Positions 1 to 8,784 are shown, counted from the stretch's first letter. The stretch: 64,000 bases of DNA from Marinicellulosiphila megalodicopiae (GCF_045862395.1 NZ_AP023087.1:310001-374000); one strand, 5' to 3'. A program made the numbers and translations. The notes: generated from the sequence alone by a model not told the origin.

Positions 1-78
1 ACCTAACTCCATTTTACACCCCATAATTTTAATTCAATATTGATGCTAAAAAGTACTCTATTGAAATGGTAAGGTCAA

Positions 79-228
79 TTAAATATCCAGTATCATAAAA
101 ACAATGGCGCTGTCCATAAAAGCGACAGGCATATTTGCATTTAAATTCACAATGCTAAAAGGTGCTAACACCAACGCCACAGAAGACAATAACACACCGC
201 CACGGCTGAAATTAATGTCGTAATTTAA
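79..228 (-). pseudogene. possible 3' remnant of a membrane protein gene
   Basis: Reading leftward, about 49 codons stay open after an in-frame stop and end at a TAA at 79-81. The peptide is hydrophobic (it contains GGVLLSSVALVLAP) and ends AFMDSAIVFMILDI. There is no start codon with a ribosome-binding site at its upstream edge. I do not recognise the family. It could be the tail of a decayed transporter, or chance in AT-rich DNA. The rest of positions 1-430 shows nothing else I can support. Confidence 0.2.
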
Positions 229-432
229 TTAGGATCCGATCTCTACATCTGTCATAGTTTGTTCCACTTTTGTATAAATTAGGTGTCGAAAATCACATTA
301 AATGCCATGTGATTTAAAAAAACTTCAATTATATTTGAACCAGTAGCCCTTTCAGTGTTTTGCTTGTACTTACTCAGAACTAATTTCAAATTAAGCTTCT
401 AAACTAGAGGAACATTTATTGAGGAAAAAAAT

Positions 433-516
433 ATGAAGTCTTTTATAAGTCAAATATATATCAGTGTTTTATTTATTCTAATGATGTTGATGGTGTGTAA
501 GTTGTTGTGGCTTTAG
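433..516 (+). CDS. candidate 27-aa single-pass membrane peptide
   Basis: ATG at 433 follows a good purine-rich site (GAGGAAAAAAAT). The 27 codons encode one hydrophobic helix with a basic N-terminus (MKSFISQIY) and the C-terminus MVCKLLWL, ending at TAG 514-516. Its length and composition fit a small membrane protein or a type I toxin-like peptide. The next gene is convergent and ends 28 bases away. No family is recognised. The main support is the ribosome-binding site combined with an uninterrupted hydrophobic helix. Confidence 0.35.
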   Translation: MKSFISQIYISVLFILMMLMVCKLLWL

Positions 517-543
517 GTTGTGAAACTAATTAAAAAAGTTGAT

Positions 544-1602
544 TTAATCTATTATCAATAAATTATTTTTCAGTGTTAAATTAAGATTGTTAGAATCAAC
601 AACCGCTTTCCAATTTCGATAAGGATGCGGTGGTTCATAACAAAATGTATGCTGATTATATTGTCCGATCACACCGGTTAATTGATACATAGAATCCGTT
701 GATGCAGCTTTTACTCCATCATCTGTTTGCCTTGAACCAATATAAAAATCATTACCAGGCCACGAAACATGGTCCCATGCAACTAAGCTATATAAATCAC
801 ATTTCGAAAATTCGCCTGATGTATCTTCATAATCCGAAGGTAAACACAATTGTGTTTTCTCTTGATTGCCTTGTAATAAAGGTCTAACTAAATATGAAAT
901 ATGCTCAATTTTAAATCTTTCATTTTCACATTCACTAAAGGGATCAAAATAAACAGCTTGTATATTAGGTAAATTCATTACATATTTTTTCAAAATATTA
1001 TGAAGCGTGTCTTTTAACATTTCACCCAGAATACCCTGAAACTTACCTGCAAATTGGCCGCAACCTAAACCTGGAATCGTGATCAATGCTTTTCTATTTT
1101 TATTAGATGCCAATTGGTTGATGTATATTAAAATCGGCAATAAACGCCGTTCATATAATTGATAAAAAGATTCATCGTTTATATGATCTATTACTACTAT
1201 TTCTTTATAATCCGCAGGAATTTGATCATTATCATTTCGCAATAACGTACCTGATATATACAAAAGAGTCGCATCAAATTCAGAGCTGTGATTTTTTGGA
1301 TGAATATGTTCGCCATTATTAAAAACAGTAACAGGCACAGAAATACAAACATCACCTAAAATTGATAATTCAGAATGATTCCAATCAGAACCATTCCCAT
1401 AAATTTCTGACTCTGCATATATCTGGGTTTTTTTAGTTTGTATTATTTTTTCTAACAACACATTAACGGATATATCATTAATATTAGAATTGCCTATTTT
1501 TTCTTTTAATAAATCGCCTGGTTCAATATTTTTATCACACAACTCATTTTTATAGTTTTGTACTTTTATTAAAACTTCGTTTCCTATTATTATTTTATAC
1601 AT
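544..1602 (-). CDS. macrodomain-like protein linked to NAD salvage genes
   Basis: A 352-residue soluble protein. Its central segment (around residues 170-190, ALITIPGLGCGQFAGKF) resembles the glycine-rich ADP-ribose-binding loop of macrodomains, where a hydrophobic strand runs into GxGxGxF. An upstream segment with conserved N, H and D residues (NHSELSILGD) could be the first substrate loop. The start has a good site (AAGGGAAT). It lies downstream of, and in the same direction as, the Prs and NadV homologues, separated by 183 bp that include an inverted repeat. Macrodomains bind or hydrolyse ADP-ribose derivatives, so a role in recycling ADP-ribose for NAD resynthesis is a reasonable inference. 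The full domain assignment is not secure. Confidence 0.55.
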   Translation of the reverse strand: MYKIIIGNEVLIKVQNYKNELCDKNIEPGDLLKEKIGNSNINDISVNVLLEKIIQTKKTQIYAESEIYGNGSDWNHSELSILGDVCISVPVTVFNNGEHIHPKNHSSEFDATLLYISGTLLRNDNDQIPADYKEIVVIDHINDESFYQLYERRLLPILIYINQLASNKNRKALITIPGLGCGQFAGKFQGILGEMLKDTLHNILKKYVMNLPNIQAVYFDPFSECENERFKIEHISYLVRPLLQGNQEKTQLCLPSDYEDTSGEFSKCDLYSLVAWDHVSWPGNDFYIGSRQTDDGVKAASTDSMYQLTGVIGQYNQHTFCYEPPHPYRNWKAVVDSNNLNLTLKNNLLIID

Positions 1603-1681
1603 GAAATTCCCTTATAAATTTTCTGTTTAAGAAAAAGTAAATCATCTTTTTATTTAAAATTAATTTTTCTAAAATGGGTTG

Positions 1682-1761
1682 AGAAATTGCAATCGATATT
1701 TTGTTGTTATTGGTATGTTTGCTGACAAAACCAAAGAAAAAATATGTAAATTGCAATTTCT
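1682..1761. repeat. inverted repeat between nadV and macrodomain gene
   Basis: An 11-base sequence AGAAATTGCAA (1682-1692) recurs as its exact complement TTGCAATTTCT (1751-1761), with 58 bases between. It could be a paired operator for the macrodomain gene or part of an intercistronic RNA fold. It does not match the TGTC-N5-GACA palindrome found upstream of prs and nrtR. Confidence 0.4.
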
Positions 1762-1785
1762 TTTAACATTTAGTTATCTACCTGT

Positions 1786-3369
1786 TTAAATTTGCTCATC
1801 AATCACTGCACGAATCTCTCTTAAAGACGTTTCTTTTATCAATTTTCCGTCTTCAAAAACCACTTCTAATAACCCTTCTTTTTCTTGAGCTTCACTTACA
1901 TCATCAATCAACACTAACTCACCATCGATGCGATCAACTTTTAACAATCCCTTTGCAGATTTTTTCTTGGTGTCTGTTTTTGGATCTTTAAAAATTGCTA
2001 AACGCTCACCATTTTTAACGACACTGGTTGCTTTAACAGCTGAACCATGAGTGTCACGAGTCACGTACTGGTAGCTGTAAGAACCAATTCCTAACACCAC
2101 TTTTGACGCGAAACCTTTGTCCATCAAACGTTGTAAAATTTGTCGTTGACGAGGTAAGGTGATGGCATCGCCATAAATTGCACCGATGTGATCATCTAAT
2201 AATTTGAAACCTTTTTCAGTTTGTGTACCGCCAAAAATATCCCACAAACATTCGATCAAACCTTTCACTTCACAATGCATTAATTCTGAACCATCTTTGG
2301 TGGAGTAATATTTACCTTCAAATTGGTACGCTTCAAAACGTTTGGCAATGGCTGCATTTTTTGCTTGTTCTTGAGTGGTCACGTTTTCTGAATTTTCATC
2401 GAATGTATAACCCGTTAAAATTAAAACAGGATCACCAGAGTCAGGTCGAATGACCAAAGTGCCATCACGATTCATGATGTCAGTTTTTAATTCAGGTAAA
2501 TACTGTGTCACTAATGTCCAAAAATCCCAAGTATCTGAAACAACACTCAAAATACCTTTAGGTGATTGCTCTTTCATCAAGTATTTAAAGAATTCTATTT
2601 CACCTTCCATAATCCAAGAACAAGTCACCGAGTGTTCGGTTGCATCTACTGAGCAGCCTACTAATTCTTCATCAACATTTGCGTTGTAGTATTCTTCTGC
2701 AAATAAAACAGCAGGAATTGTATCGGTGCCCACTAAGCCAGAAGCTAAGTGTCCAAAACCACTTAATGCAGCTGCATGTTTACCAAACATGCCACGAAAG
2801 CTAAAATCATGACCTTGGAACGGCACAAAATCCATTGGCATGCCTGTTTTTTTTGCAAATTCTTTGAACACTTTTAAATAAGCAACTGAGGTAGTAGCGC
2901 TGGTTTGTATTGGCCAGTTTTCACAGCTTAATACTGTTTCGATCATATTGGTTAACCACTGAAATCCTGCTTTGGTATTTACAATGGTGATCGGTGGTAC
3001 TAAGTACGGAACCATGCTGCCTTCAGGTAATGCTTTTATTCGTAATGGTAGATATCCCAAGTCATGCAACTCTTCTAAATAACTGACATTTACTTGGTAA
3101 CCTAACATTGCACTTAAAATTCTTTTATGGTTTGCAACGGCTTTGGATTTTTCTAATTTAAAAAACTCATCCCACTCTTGCATCAAATAACTTTTTATAA
3201 AATATTGTAATCCAACAAAAACGACTTTATCGTTGTTTTCTACGTTACTTAATTTACCCGAACGTGAAGTGAAATTTGCATATACTTCTGTTACATCTGG
3301 GTGATACGCTCTAGCGTGAAATTCTTTGTAAACGTCTTTTTGCATACTTGCTGCATTATTAATTTTCAT
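1786..3369 (-). CDS. nadV: nicotinamide phosphoribosyltransferase family (NadV/NAMPT)
   Basis: A 527-residue protein of the NAMPT/NadV family, which makes NMN from nicotinamide and PRPP. Family segments are visible in order: FVGLQYFIKSYL near residue 51, GHDFSFRGM near 187 (HDFGxRG in NAMPT), VVSDTWDFW near 285, VIRPDSGDP near 309, YGDAITLPRQ near 397 and VTRDTHGSAVKAT near 435. The length is normal. The start has a strong site (GTAGGAGATAAATT-ATG). The gene begins 10 bases after the Prs homologue, so the two are co-transcribed and probably act in consecutive steps. Pairing of this family with a Prs homologue is also the layout of phage Adps/Namat NAD+ reconstitution, where the NAMPT-like enzyme joins ADP-ribose-pyrophosphate to nicotinamide. 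Sequence reading alone does not tell which substrate is used. Confidence 0.9.
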   Translation of the reverse strand: MKINNAASMQKDVYKEFHARAYHPDVTEVYANFTSRSGKLSNVENNDKVVFVGLQYFIKSYLMQEWDEFFKLEKSKAVANHKRILSAMLGYQVNVSYLEELHDLGYLPLRIKALPEGSMVPYLVPPITIVNTKAGFQWLTNMIETVLSCENWPIQTSATTSVAYLKVFKEFAKKTGMPMDFVPFQGHDFSFRGMFGKHAAALSGFGHLASGLVGTDTIPAVLFAEEYYNANVDEELVGCSVDATEHSVTCSWIMEGEIEFFKYLMKEQSPKGILSVVSDTWDFWTLVTQYLPELKTDIMNRDGTLVIRPDSGDPVLILTGYTFDENSENVTTQEQAKNAAIAKRFEAYQFEGKYYSTKDGSELMHCEVKGLIECLWDIFGGTQTEKGFKLLDDHIGAIYGDAITLPRQRQILQRLMDKGFASKVVLGIGSYSYQYVTRDTHGSAVKATSVVKNGERLAIFKDPKTDTKKKSAKGLLKVDRIDGELVLIDDVSEAQEKEGLLEVVFEDGKLIKETSLREIRAVIDEQI

Positions 3370-3379
3370 AATTTATCTC

Positions 3380-4234
3380 CTACATTTCTATAATATTTAA
3401 TTTGATTTTACTTTCTTTTATAAATTCATTTTTAGGACGCATTGAATCAGTTGTGTATATTTCATCAATCAATCCATCAAATACATCCAACCCTTTTGAA
3501 AAAATACCATGGGTTACAAATAATGTTATTTTGTTTGCGCCTTGTTCTTTTAAAACTTTGGCTAATTCAATAAACGTTCTGCCTCCATCACAAATGTCGT
3601 CAGAAATTAATATATCTTTTCCCGTTACATCATCTGAAATTTCAGTTTTAATAATTTTGCCTGTCTTTAAATCTCTTTTTTTCTGAGCTTGAATGACTTC
3701 AGGTATATTGGAAAAGGCCTCTGATATTTTTTCAGTTTTTTTGGCCGCACCAGCATCTGGTGCAACCAAGGTTAATTTTCCATTTTTTAATAATTCGCAT
3801 AATTGTTTACAGGTTTTTAATAAATCAATTTGCGCAATGTTTTTAACATTATTAATTAACGCGCCAGTCACATCGCTATGTGCATCCCATATTGTTACTC
3901 GATCAAAATCTAAACGGTTTATAATGTCGGCCATTACCGATACTGCTAATGCCTCGCCTTCTACACAGACTCTATCTTGGCGTGCATAAGGAAAATAAGG
4001 ACACACTAATTCAATTGAAATACACGCCCCAAACATTCTTTTTAGTGCATCTGTTGCCATCATTAAGCGTATTATATTTGCAGAGCTTACTAGACGCTCA
4101 TAAATTTTAACTTTAACTACATCATTCAATTCACAAGGCTCGAACCGTACGTGCTCTTCCCCACCTGAAAAAGTGAAGCTGTCTGCATTAAGTGCTTTGG
4201 ATACACCTTGTTTATTAATTACTTGTACTTGCAT
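3380..4234 (-). CDS. prs: short ribose-phosphate pyrophosphokinase homologue (Prs or Adps-like)
   Basis: About 284 residues with the PRPP-synthase fold. Recognisable parts are an ATP-binding segment PYFPYARQDR, a WDAHSDV segment in place of the usual DLHADQ, VAPDAGAAKK, a flexible-loop-like KKRDLKTGK and the PRPP loop ISDDICDGGRT. It is shorter than housekeeping Prs (about 315 residues), and several loops deviate, including the loss of the usual DTAGT in the PRPP loop. I prefer the ATG at 4234 with AAGGTGAT upstream over a GTG at 4246. It heads a leftward operon with nadV. It either feeds PRPP to NadV, or is an ADP-ribose pyrophosphokinase of the Adps kind. Two palindromic operators lie just upstream. 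Confidence 0.85.
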   Translation of the reverse strand: MQVQVINKQGVSKALNADSFTFSGGEEHVRFEPCELNDVVKVKIYERLVSSANIIRLMMATDALKRMFGACISIELVCPYFPYARQDRVCVEGEALAVSVMADIINRLDFDRVTIWDAHSDVTGALINNVKNIAQIDLLKTCKQLCELLKNGKLTLVAPDAGAAKKTEKISEAFSNIPEVIQAQKKRDLKTGKIIKTEISDDVTGKDILISDDICDGGRTFIELAKVLKEQGANKITLFVTHGIFSKGLDVFDGLIDEIYTTDSMRPKNEFIKESKIKLNIIEM

Positions 4235-4260
4235 AGGGTTTATCACCTTCTTTTTAAAAT

Positions 4261-4275
4261 ATGTCTTAAAGACAC
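4261..4275. promoter_or_regulatory. putative NrtR operator 1
   Basis: ATGTCTTAAAGACAC contains TGTC-N5-GACA and is followed by TATATATAC. It lies 26 bases upstream of the chosen prs start. The same palindrome occurs twice more in this divergent promoter. NrtR regulators bind palindromes upstream of NAD salvage genes, and an nrtR gene is adjacent. Confidence 0.7.
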
Positions 4276-4315
4276 TATATATACTAGCAAAGTCTTCATG
4301 ATTTGCAATAACTTT

Positions 4316-4330
4316 GTGTCAAAAAGACAC
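4316..4330. promoter_or_regulatory. putative NrtR operator 2
   Basis: GTGTCAAAAAGACAC is a perfect 5-base-arm palindrome (GTGTC/GACAC) with a five-base A spacer. It is followed by TA, as are sites 1 and 3 (TA or TTA). It is 55 bases from site 1, so the two could be occupied together upstream of prs-nadV. Confidence 0.7.
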
Positions 4331-4481
4331 TAAATAATTTTATGGAATAACTAAAATTAATAAAAATTACTTTAAATTCAATAACTTATAATTATTTAAG
4401 TTGTTTCAAAAATCGGAAGCAATCGTTTAAATATCTAATTAATTGCAAATTCAGCTTGTAATTCTCGCTTACTTAAATAAG

Positions 4482-4496
4482 ATGTCATAAAGACAC
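4482..4496. promoter_or_regulatory. putative NrtR operator 3
   Basis: ATGTCATAAAGACAC, with the same TGTC-N5-GACA core as sites 1 and 2, lies 15 bases upstream of the nrtR start codon. A repressor bound here would block nrtR-pnuC-nadR transcription or translation initiation, which implies autoregulation. Confidence 0.7.
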
Positions 4497-4511
4497 TTAA
4501 TAGGACAATTT

Positions 4512-5210
4512 ATGTCACAACCATACGACATTAACGCTTTCGACAATCCATTATTTACCGTGGACAATGTATTATTCACAATTAAAGAAAAACGTCTAAT
4601 GATATTAATGGTGAAGCGAGCAAATGATCCTTATAAGGGCAGATGGGGATTGCCAGGTGGATTTGTTGACACTCAATTAGATGACAGCATTGAGATGACC
4701 GCCCTTAGAAAGTTAAAAGAAAAAACCAATATCTCTGTGCCATATTTAGAACAATTAGAAGTATTTAGCGGATTGAATCGTGACCCTAGAGGGTTCAGTG
4801 TCACAGCTGTATTTTATGCGCTCACATCACATCAATCCGTGTCCTCTTATTTAGAAACAATAGCTGATGTGCAATGGATTGATATTCAAGAATTGAATAG
4901 TTTACCAGTTGCTTTTGATCATAAGTTAATAATCAAAACAGCAAGGGATCGTTTAGAGCAAAAAGCATTATATTCAATGGTGCCTGTTTATTGTCTACCT
5001 GAGCTATTTACAATCGGTCAGTTAAAATCTGTGATCGAAATAATTATTGGAAAAACGATTCAGCGTAAAAGTTTAATCAGACGGATAGAAGCTTCAAATA
5101 TGTTTGAAACCATTGATCAAAAAATAAAATCCGGTGGGCGATTAGCTCAAGTTTATCAATTAAAAGAAAATGTAGAAATTGCTCATTTTGAGCGAAACTT
5201 CAGCAATTGA
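4512..5210 (+). CDS. nrtR: NrtR-type Nudix-related transcriptional regulator
   Basis: A 232-residue protein with an N-terminal Nudix-like domain (WGLPGGFVD near residues 55-63) and a C-terminal winged-helix region (residues about 150-225). The Nudix catalytic helix is degenerate: where active enzymes have REUxEE, this one reads RKLKEKTNI, so hydrolysis is probably lost, as in many NrtR repressors. NrtR senses ADP-ribose or related NAD metabolites and represses NAD biosynthesis genes. The gene sits between the divergent halves of the NAD block, with a palindromic operator just before it. pnuC starts 8 bases after its stop. Confidence 0.88.
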   Translation: MSQPYDINAFDNPLFTVDNVLFTIKEKRLMILMVKRANDPYKGRWGLPGGFVDTQLDDSIEMTALRKLKEKTNISVPYLEQLEVFSGLNRDPRGFSVTAVFYALTSHQSVSSYLETIADVQWIDIQELNSLPVAFDHKLIIKTARDRLEQKALYSMVPVYCLPELFTIGQLKSVIEIIIGKTIQRKSLIRRIEASNMFETIDQKIKSGGRLAQVYQLKENVEIAHFERNFSN

Positions 5211-5217
5211 GGAAAAA

Positions 5218-5814
5218 ATGATCAACTTTATAATGCAAATGATTGGAAACACGCCCATTGAAATAATTGCAGTAATTTGTGGATTTATTAATGTATTGCT
5301 CATTATTAAGCGTTCAATATGGAATTATCCATTTGGTTTAGTAATGGTGCTTTTATATTGTAAAATATTTTATGATTATCAGCTGTATAGTGACTCTGTT
5401 TTGCAGATCTTCTTTTTTGTGATGCAAATTTATGGTTTATATAATTGGCGTCAATCAAATAAATACGCAGGCGAAATTGTTGTTGAAAAATTAAATCATC
5501 GTTTAATTTCAATTTACGCAATGTGTACTGTTGTGGGTTGGTTAATATGGAGTTTAATGTTAGACGCTTACACTGAAGCATCTTACGTGTACTGGGATGC
5601 AGCAATAGCGGCCTTAAGTGTGACTGCACAAATATTATTAGCAAAACGATTTATAGAAAATTGGTATTTATGGATTACTGTAGATGTGTTGGCAATTGCA
5701 TTATTTGCGATTAAAGGTTTGTATCCTACTTCAGCTTTGTATTTTGTATTTTTGATTATGGCAAGTATAGGATTTTTTACATGGAGAAAAAAATTATTAA
5801 TGGAATCAAAATAA
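5218..5814 (+). CDS. pnuC: PnuC-type nicotinamide riboside transporter
   Basis: About 198 residues with some seven membrane helices. PnuC-type signatures are SIWNYPFGLVMVLLY, FFFVMQIYGLYNWRQ and YWDAAIAALSVTAQILLAKR. PnuC carries nicotinamide riboside across the inner membrane. I chose ATG 5218 because GAGGAAAA precedes it; an upstream ATG at 5179 would overlap nrtR and add a non-hydrophobic leader. The stop codon is directly followed by the nadR ATG, so uptake and phosphorylation of the riboside are translationally linked. Confidence 0.92.
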   Translation: MINFIMQMIGNTPIEIIAVICGFINVLLIIKRSIWNYPFGLVMVLLYCKIFYDYQLYSDSVLQIFFFVMQIYGLYNWRQSNKYAGEIVVEKLNHRLISIYAMCTVVGWLIWSLMLDAYTEASYVYWDAAIAALSVTAQILLAKRFIENWYLWITVDVLAIALFAIKGLYPTSALYFVFLIMASIGFFTWRKKLLMESK

Positions 5815-6807
5815 ATGCAATCTAAAATTGGATTCGTGCTTGGGAAATTTATGCCTTGCCATAACGGGCATAAATTTTTATTTGATACAGCAAGTAATCT
5901 TGTAGATAAATTGTATATATTAGTTTGCACAAGAGATTGTGAAGAAATAAATGGATTATTAAGGGCTAGCTGGGTGAGACAATTGGCACCTAAAAATTCT
6001 GTTGTTATCCATATGCATAAAGATATACCTCAGGAGCCAAAAGACGATTCTGATTTTTGGAATATTTGGAAACAAGAAATTAATACTCGCATTTTTGAAA
6101 ATATAACTGATGTATTTGGCAGTGAGAAATACGTCATTAAATTAGCCGCAATATTAAATGCTGAACCCTGTATTATAGATATTGATCGTAACCATATTGA
6201 TATCAGCGCAACACAAATAAGAAATAATTCTAAGCACTATTGGGATTATATTCCCAAACCGGTTAAGTCTTATTATCAAAAAAGAGTATGTATTGTTGGT
6301 CCTCAAAGTACAGGAAAAACCACACTTACGCATTATTTGGCAAATACTCAAAATTTAAGTTTTGTTAATGAATATGGAAGAGATTATGATTTTCTCTATA
6401 AAAAAGGAATTGACTGGAATGAAAATGATTTTGTTAAGATTGCAAAATGCCATCTAGCCATTCAAAAAGAAGTCAGTTTATGTGGTAGTCATATTATTAT
6501 TGAAGATACGGATATTATTCAAACGATTGTGTGGGCTCAATTTTTATTGGGTTTTGTTCCTATAGAATTAATTAGCATTTTTAAAAGCATCAACAAAGCC
6601 GATCAATACTTGTTGCTCACACCAGAAACAAAGTGGATAAACGATGGTACAAGGTATAAAGAAACTGAACAACAAAGGCAGAAATTTTATAATGAATTAC
6701 AATATATTTTAGAATTCTTTGATTTAAAATATACAGTAGTGGACTCTAATGATTATAGTCAACGACATTCAAAAGCAGTGTCAGTTTTAGATCAATTTTT
6801 AAAATAA
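5815..6807 (+). CDS. nadR: bifunctional NMN adenylyltransferase/ribosylnicotinamide kinase
   Basis: A 330-residue protein without the N-terminal DNA-binding domain of E. coli NadR. An NMN adenylyltransferase domain comes first (GKFMPCHNGHKF near residues 10-21, ISATQIRNN near 129). A kinase domain with P-loop GPQSTGKTTL follows near residue 162. It phosphorylates nicotinamide riboside to NMN and adenylates NMN to NAD+. It follows pnuC without a gap. The missing regulatory domain fits with control by NrtR here. Confidence 0.93.
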   Translation: MQSKIGFVLGKFMPCHNGHKFLFDTASNLVDKLYILVCTRDCEEINGLLRASWVRQLAPKNSVVIHMHKDIPQEPKDDSDFWNIWKQEINTRIFENITDVFGSEKYVIKLAAILNAEPCIIDIDRNHIDISATQIRNNSKHYWDYIPKPVKSYYQKRVCIVGPQSTGKTTLTHYLANTQNLSFVNEYGRDYDFLYKKGIDWNENDFVKIAKCHLAIQKEVSLCGSHIIIEDTDIIQTIVWAQFLLGFVPIELISIFKSINKADQYLLLTPETKWINDGTRYKETEQQRQKFYNELQYILEFFDLKYTVVDSNDYSQRHSKAVSVLDQFLK

Positions 6808-6831
6808 AATTCAATATAAATAATTTAGAAA

Positions 6832-7926
6832 TTAGTTACTTTTTGCCACCTCATCCCGCGCAGATTCTTGAGTGGTATTAATAGCACGAATAGGATAGGG
6901 AATCACAATACCTTCTTGTGCGTAGCGTTTGTGTAATTCTTTTATAAACGCCGATTTTAAAAAGAAACGATTAAAATATTCTTTGGCCCGCAACATCACC
7001 GTAAAATTAATGCTTGAACTATCAAAAGTGTGAAATAAAATAAAGGTGTTGTATTCGTCTACGCCGTATTCGTGGCTGATTAAAATGGATCTTGCTACTT
7101 CTAATGTGACTTGTTCTACGTGATCTAAATCGCTGTCGTAATGCACGCCTACTTCAACGGGCACTGATAATTCTTTTTCGGGATAAAAATAATTGATTAT
7201 TTTTGCATTACATAAATTACTGTTAGGGATAATCACGGTATTGTTGGGAAGCATTTGAATCCATGTTGAGCGCCAACCAATTTTTTTGACAAAACCTTGT
7301 TCACCAGAATCAAGTTCAATATAGTCATCAACACGAATGGGTTTATCAATCACTAACTGTACACCTGAAAAAAAGTTTTCTAAAGTGGGTTGTAAGGCTA
7401 ATGCCACTGCAAGGGATGTAATACCAAGGGAGGCAATAATTGGCGTGACAGAAATTCCTAAAGTGCCTAGTAAAACTAATAAACCCAAACTTAAAATAAT
7501 TGTGCGAGTGACACCTTTAACAATGGTTTCGCTGCTGCGTAACGTTTCAGATTTTTTTGCATAGCTGCTAACTAAACCCGTTAAAAAACCATTAATAAAT
7601 ACAACGATGCAAATAACAATTAACGACAATATTGCAATGTCGATAAATTGATTGAGCTGAATATAGTCGTATTCAAAGTGAATCAATAAATGTTTAAGGA
7701 TTATAAACTCGACACTTAGAATTAAAATATAAGTAGGACGGTTCAATGAGTTGACTAATAATGTATCTAATTCAAAACGACTGCGAATAATCGCCGAACT
7801 AATACGCCCTAAAATAATGCGTTTGATTAAATACATGATTAAAAATGCAGCAGACATGGTTGCTGCAATAATCAACAAAGGGGCAAATGGTAAGGATAAA
7901 TAGGCTTCAAACTGTTTGGAAGACAT
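6832..7926 (-). CDS. MscS-family mechanosensitive ion channel
   Basis: 364 residues. Several membrane helices in the first 180 residues are followed by the pore helix (ASLGITSLAVALALQPTLEN) and the MscS beta domain (FFSGVQLVIDKPIRVDDYIE, then PNNTVIIPNSNL). It is a mid-sized MscS homologue that gates on membrane tension in the inner membrane during osmotic downshock. It is convergent with nadR, with only 24 bases between them and no clear shared terminator. Confidence 0.9.
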   Translation of the reverse strand: MSSKQFEAYLSLPFAPLLIIAATMSAAFLIMYLIKRIILGRISSAIIRSRFELDTLLVNSLNRPTYILILSVEFIILKHLLIHFEYDYIQLNQFIDIAILSLIVICIVVFINGFLTGLVSSYAKKSETLRSSETIVKGVTRTIILSLGLLVLLGTLGISVTPIIASLGITSLAVALALQPTLENFFSGVQLVIDKPIRVDDYIELDSGEQGFVKKIGWRSTWIQMLPNNTVIIPNSNLCNAKIINYFYPEKELSVPVEVGVHYDSDLDHVEQVTLEVARSILISHEYGVDEYNTFILFHTFDSSSINFTVMLRAKEYFNRFFLKSAFIKELHKRYAQEGIVIPYPIRAINTTQESARDEVAKSN

Positions 7927-8292
7927 ATAAACACTCGCTTGCAGTAATTCTAAACAATGGTTTGTTTAACTCAATAGTAAATAGGTTTGCAAGGTTTGAA
8001 CCATAATCATTTTGTTTATCTTTTATAATGTCTTTTAGAAAACTATTTATAATCAGCATTTATTAATGCCTAAACGTTTTATTGATTTACAACAAGACAC
8101 CTATTAAATAATGTAATAACTTCAGCGATATTGCAGTTGGGTGTTCATCATTATATTTCGATTGAATTGGATGTGAATAAATAGGCAATTTCAAAGATCC
8201 GATCATTTCTGGGTGAGCACTCATTAGTCCGCTTTATTGAAAGATGATTGTGTAGGATTAAAAACGATAGTTTGTGTTGAAAATAAAAAATA

Positions 8293-8347
8293 AGTATTGA
8301 GAAGTATTGAGAAGTATTGAGAGGTATTTAGGGAGGTATTGAGAGGC
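8293..8347. repeat. 10-bp tandem repeat
   Basis: The unit AGTATTGAGA is repeated three times in a row, followed by degenerate units (GGTATTTAGGG, AGGTATTGAGA). No coding frame uses it. Confidence 0.75.
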
Positions 8348-8634
8348 GTTAGCAAATTTGCAGTAAAGAATTAACGGCAGAAAAGCACTGCATGTTTTTC
8401 AAAATCATTGGTAAGTCGTGGCCATTCATTAGAAGTTAGATATGGGTTTTAGGGGAATAAATGTCGTTCTAGAAATGAAATTTGGCTGAGAATATAGCTG
8501 TCGTTTGGCTATTAGTATTGAGCACATTTAAGCAATAAACTAAGTCAAGGCGTGGAATAAAAAGAAAAATATTTAGCGTTGGGTTAATTGACGAGTATTT
8601 AAATGAGTTATTAAATCTTGTTTTAAAGACAATC

Positions 8635-8784
8635 ATGTTTCATGGATTTTCTCTGGGCTATGAGTTGAGTCATTTATTGAATATTGTGTTTGGAATGTCG
8701 CAAAAAGTGATCAGTAATGACACGAATCATTTAGTGAAAACACTCGTTGATGCGCCGTTTCAAAAGTACGCTTGGACAAAATAA
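8635..8784 (+). CDS. possible 49-aa ORF or gene remnant
   Basis: ATG at 8635 gives 49 codons (MFHGFSLGYELSHLLNIVFG, then ending FQKYAWTK) to a TAA at 8782-8784. The frame stays open about 32 codons further upstream to a stop at 8536, without a better start. There is no clear ribosome-binding site. It may be the 3' part of a decayed gene. The family is unknown. Confidence 0.2.
   Translation: MFHGFSLGYELSHLLNIVFGMSQKVISNDTNHLVKTLVDAPFQKYAWTK

Noticed and set aside
1786..4234. Prophage origin of the nadV-prs pair
   Set aside because: No integrase, structural or lysis genes surround it, and it is embedded in an NrtR-controlled chromosomal block with pnuC and nadR.
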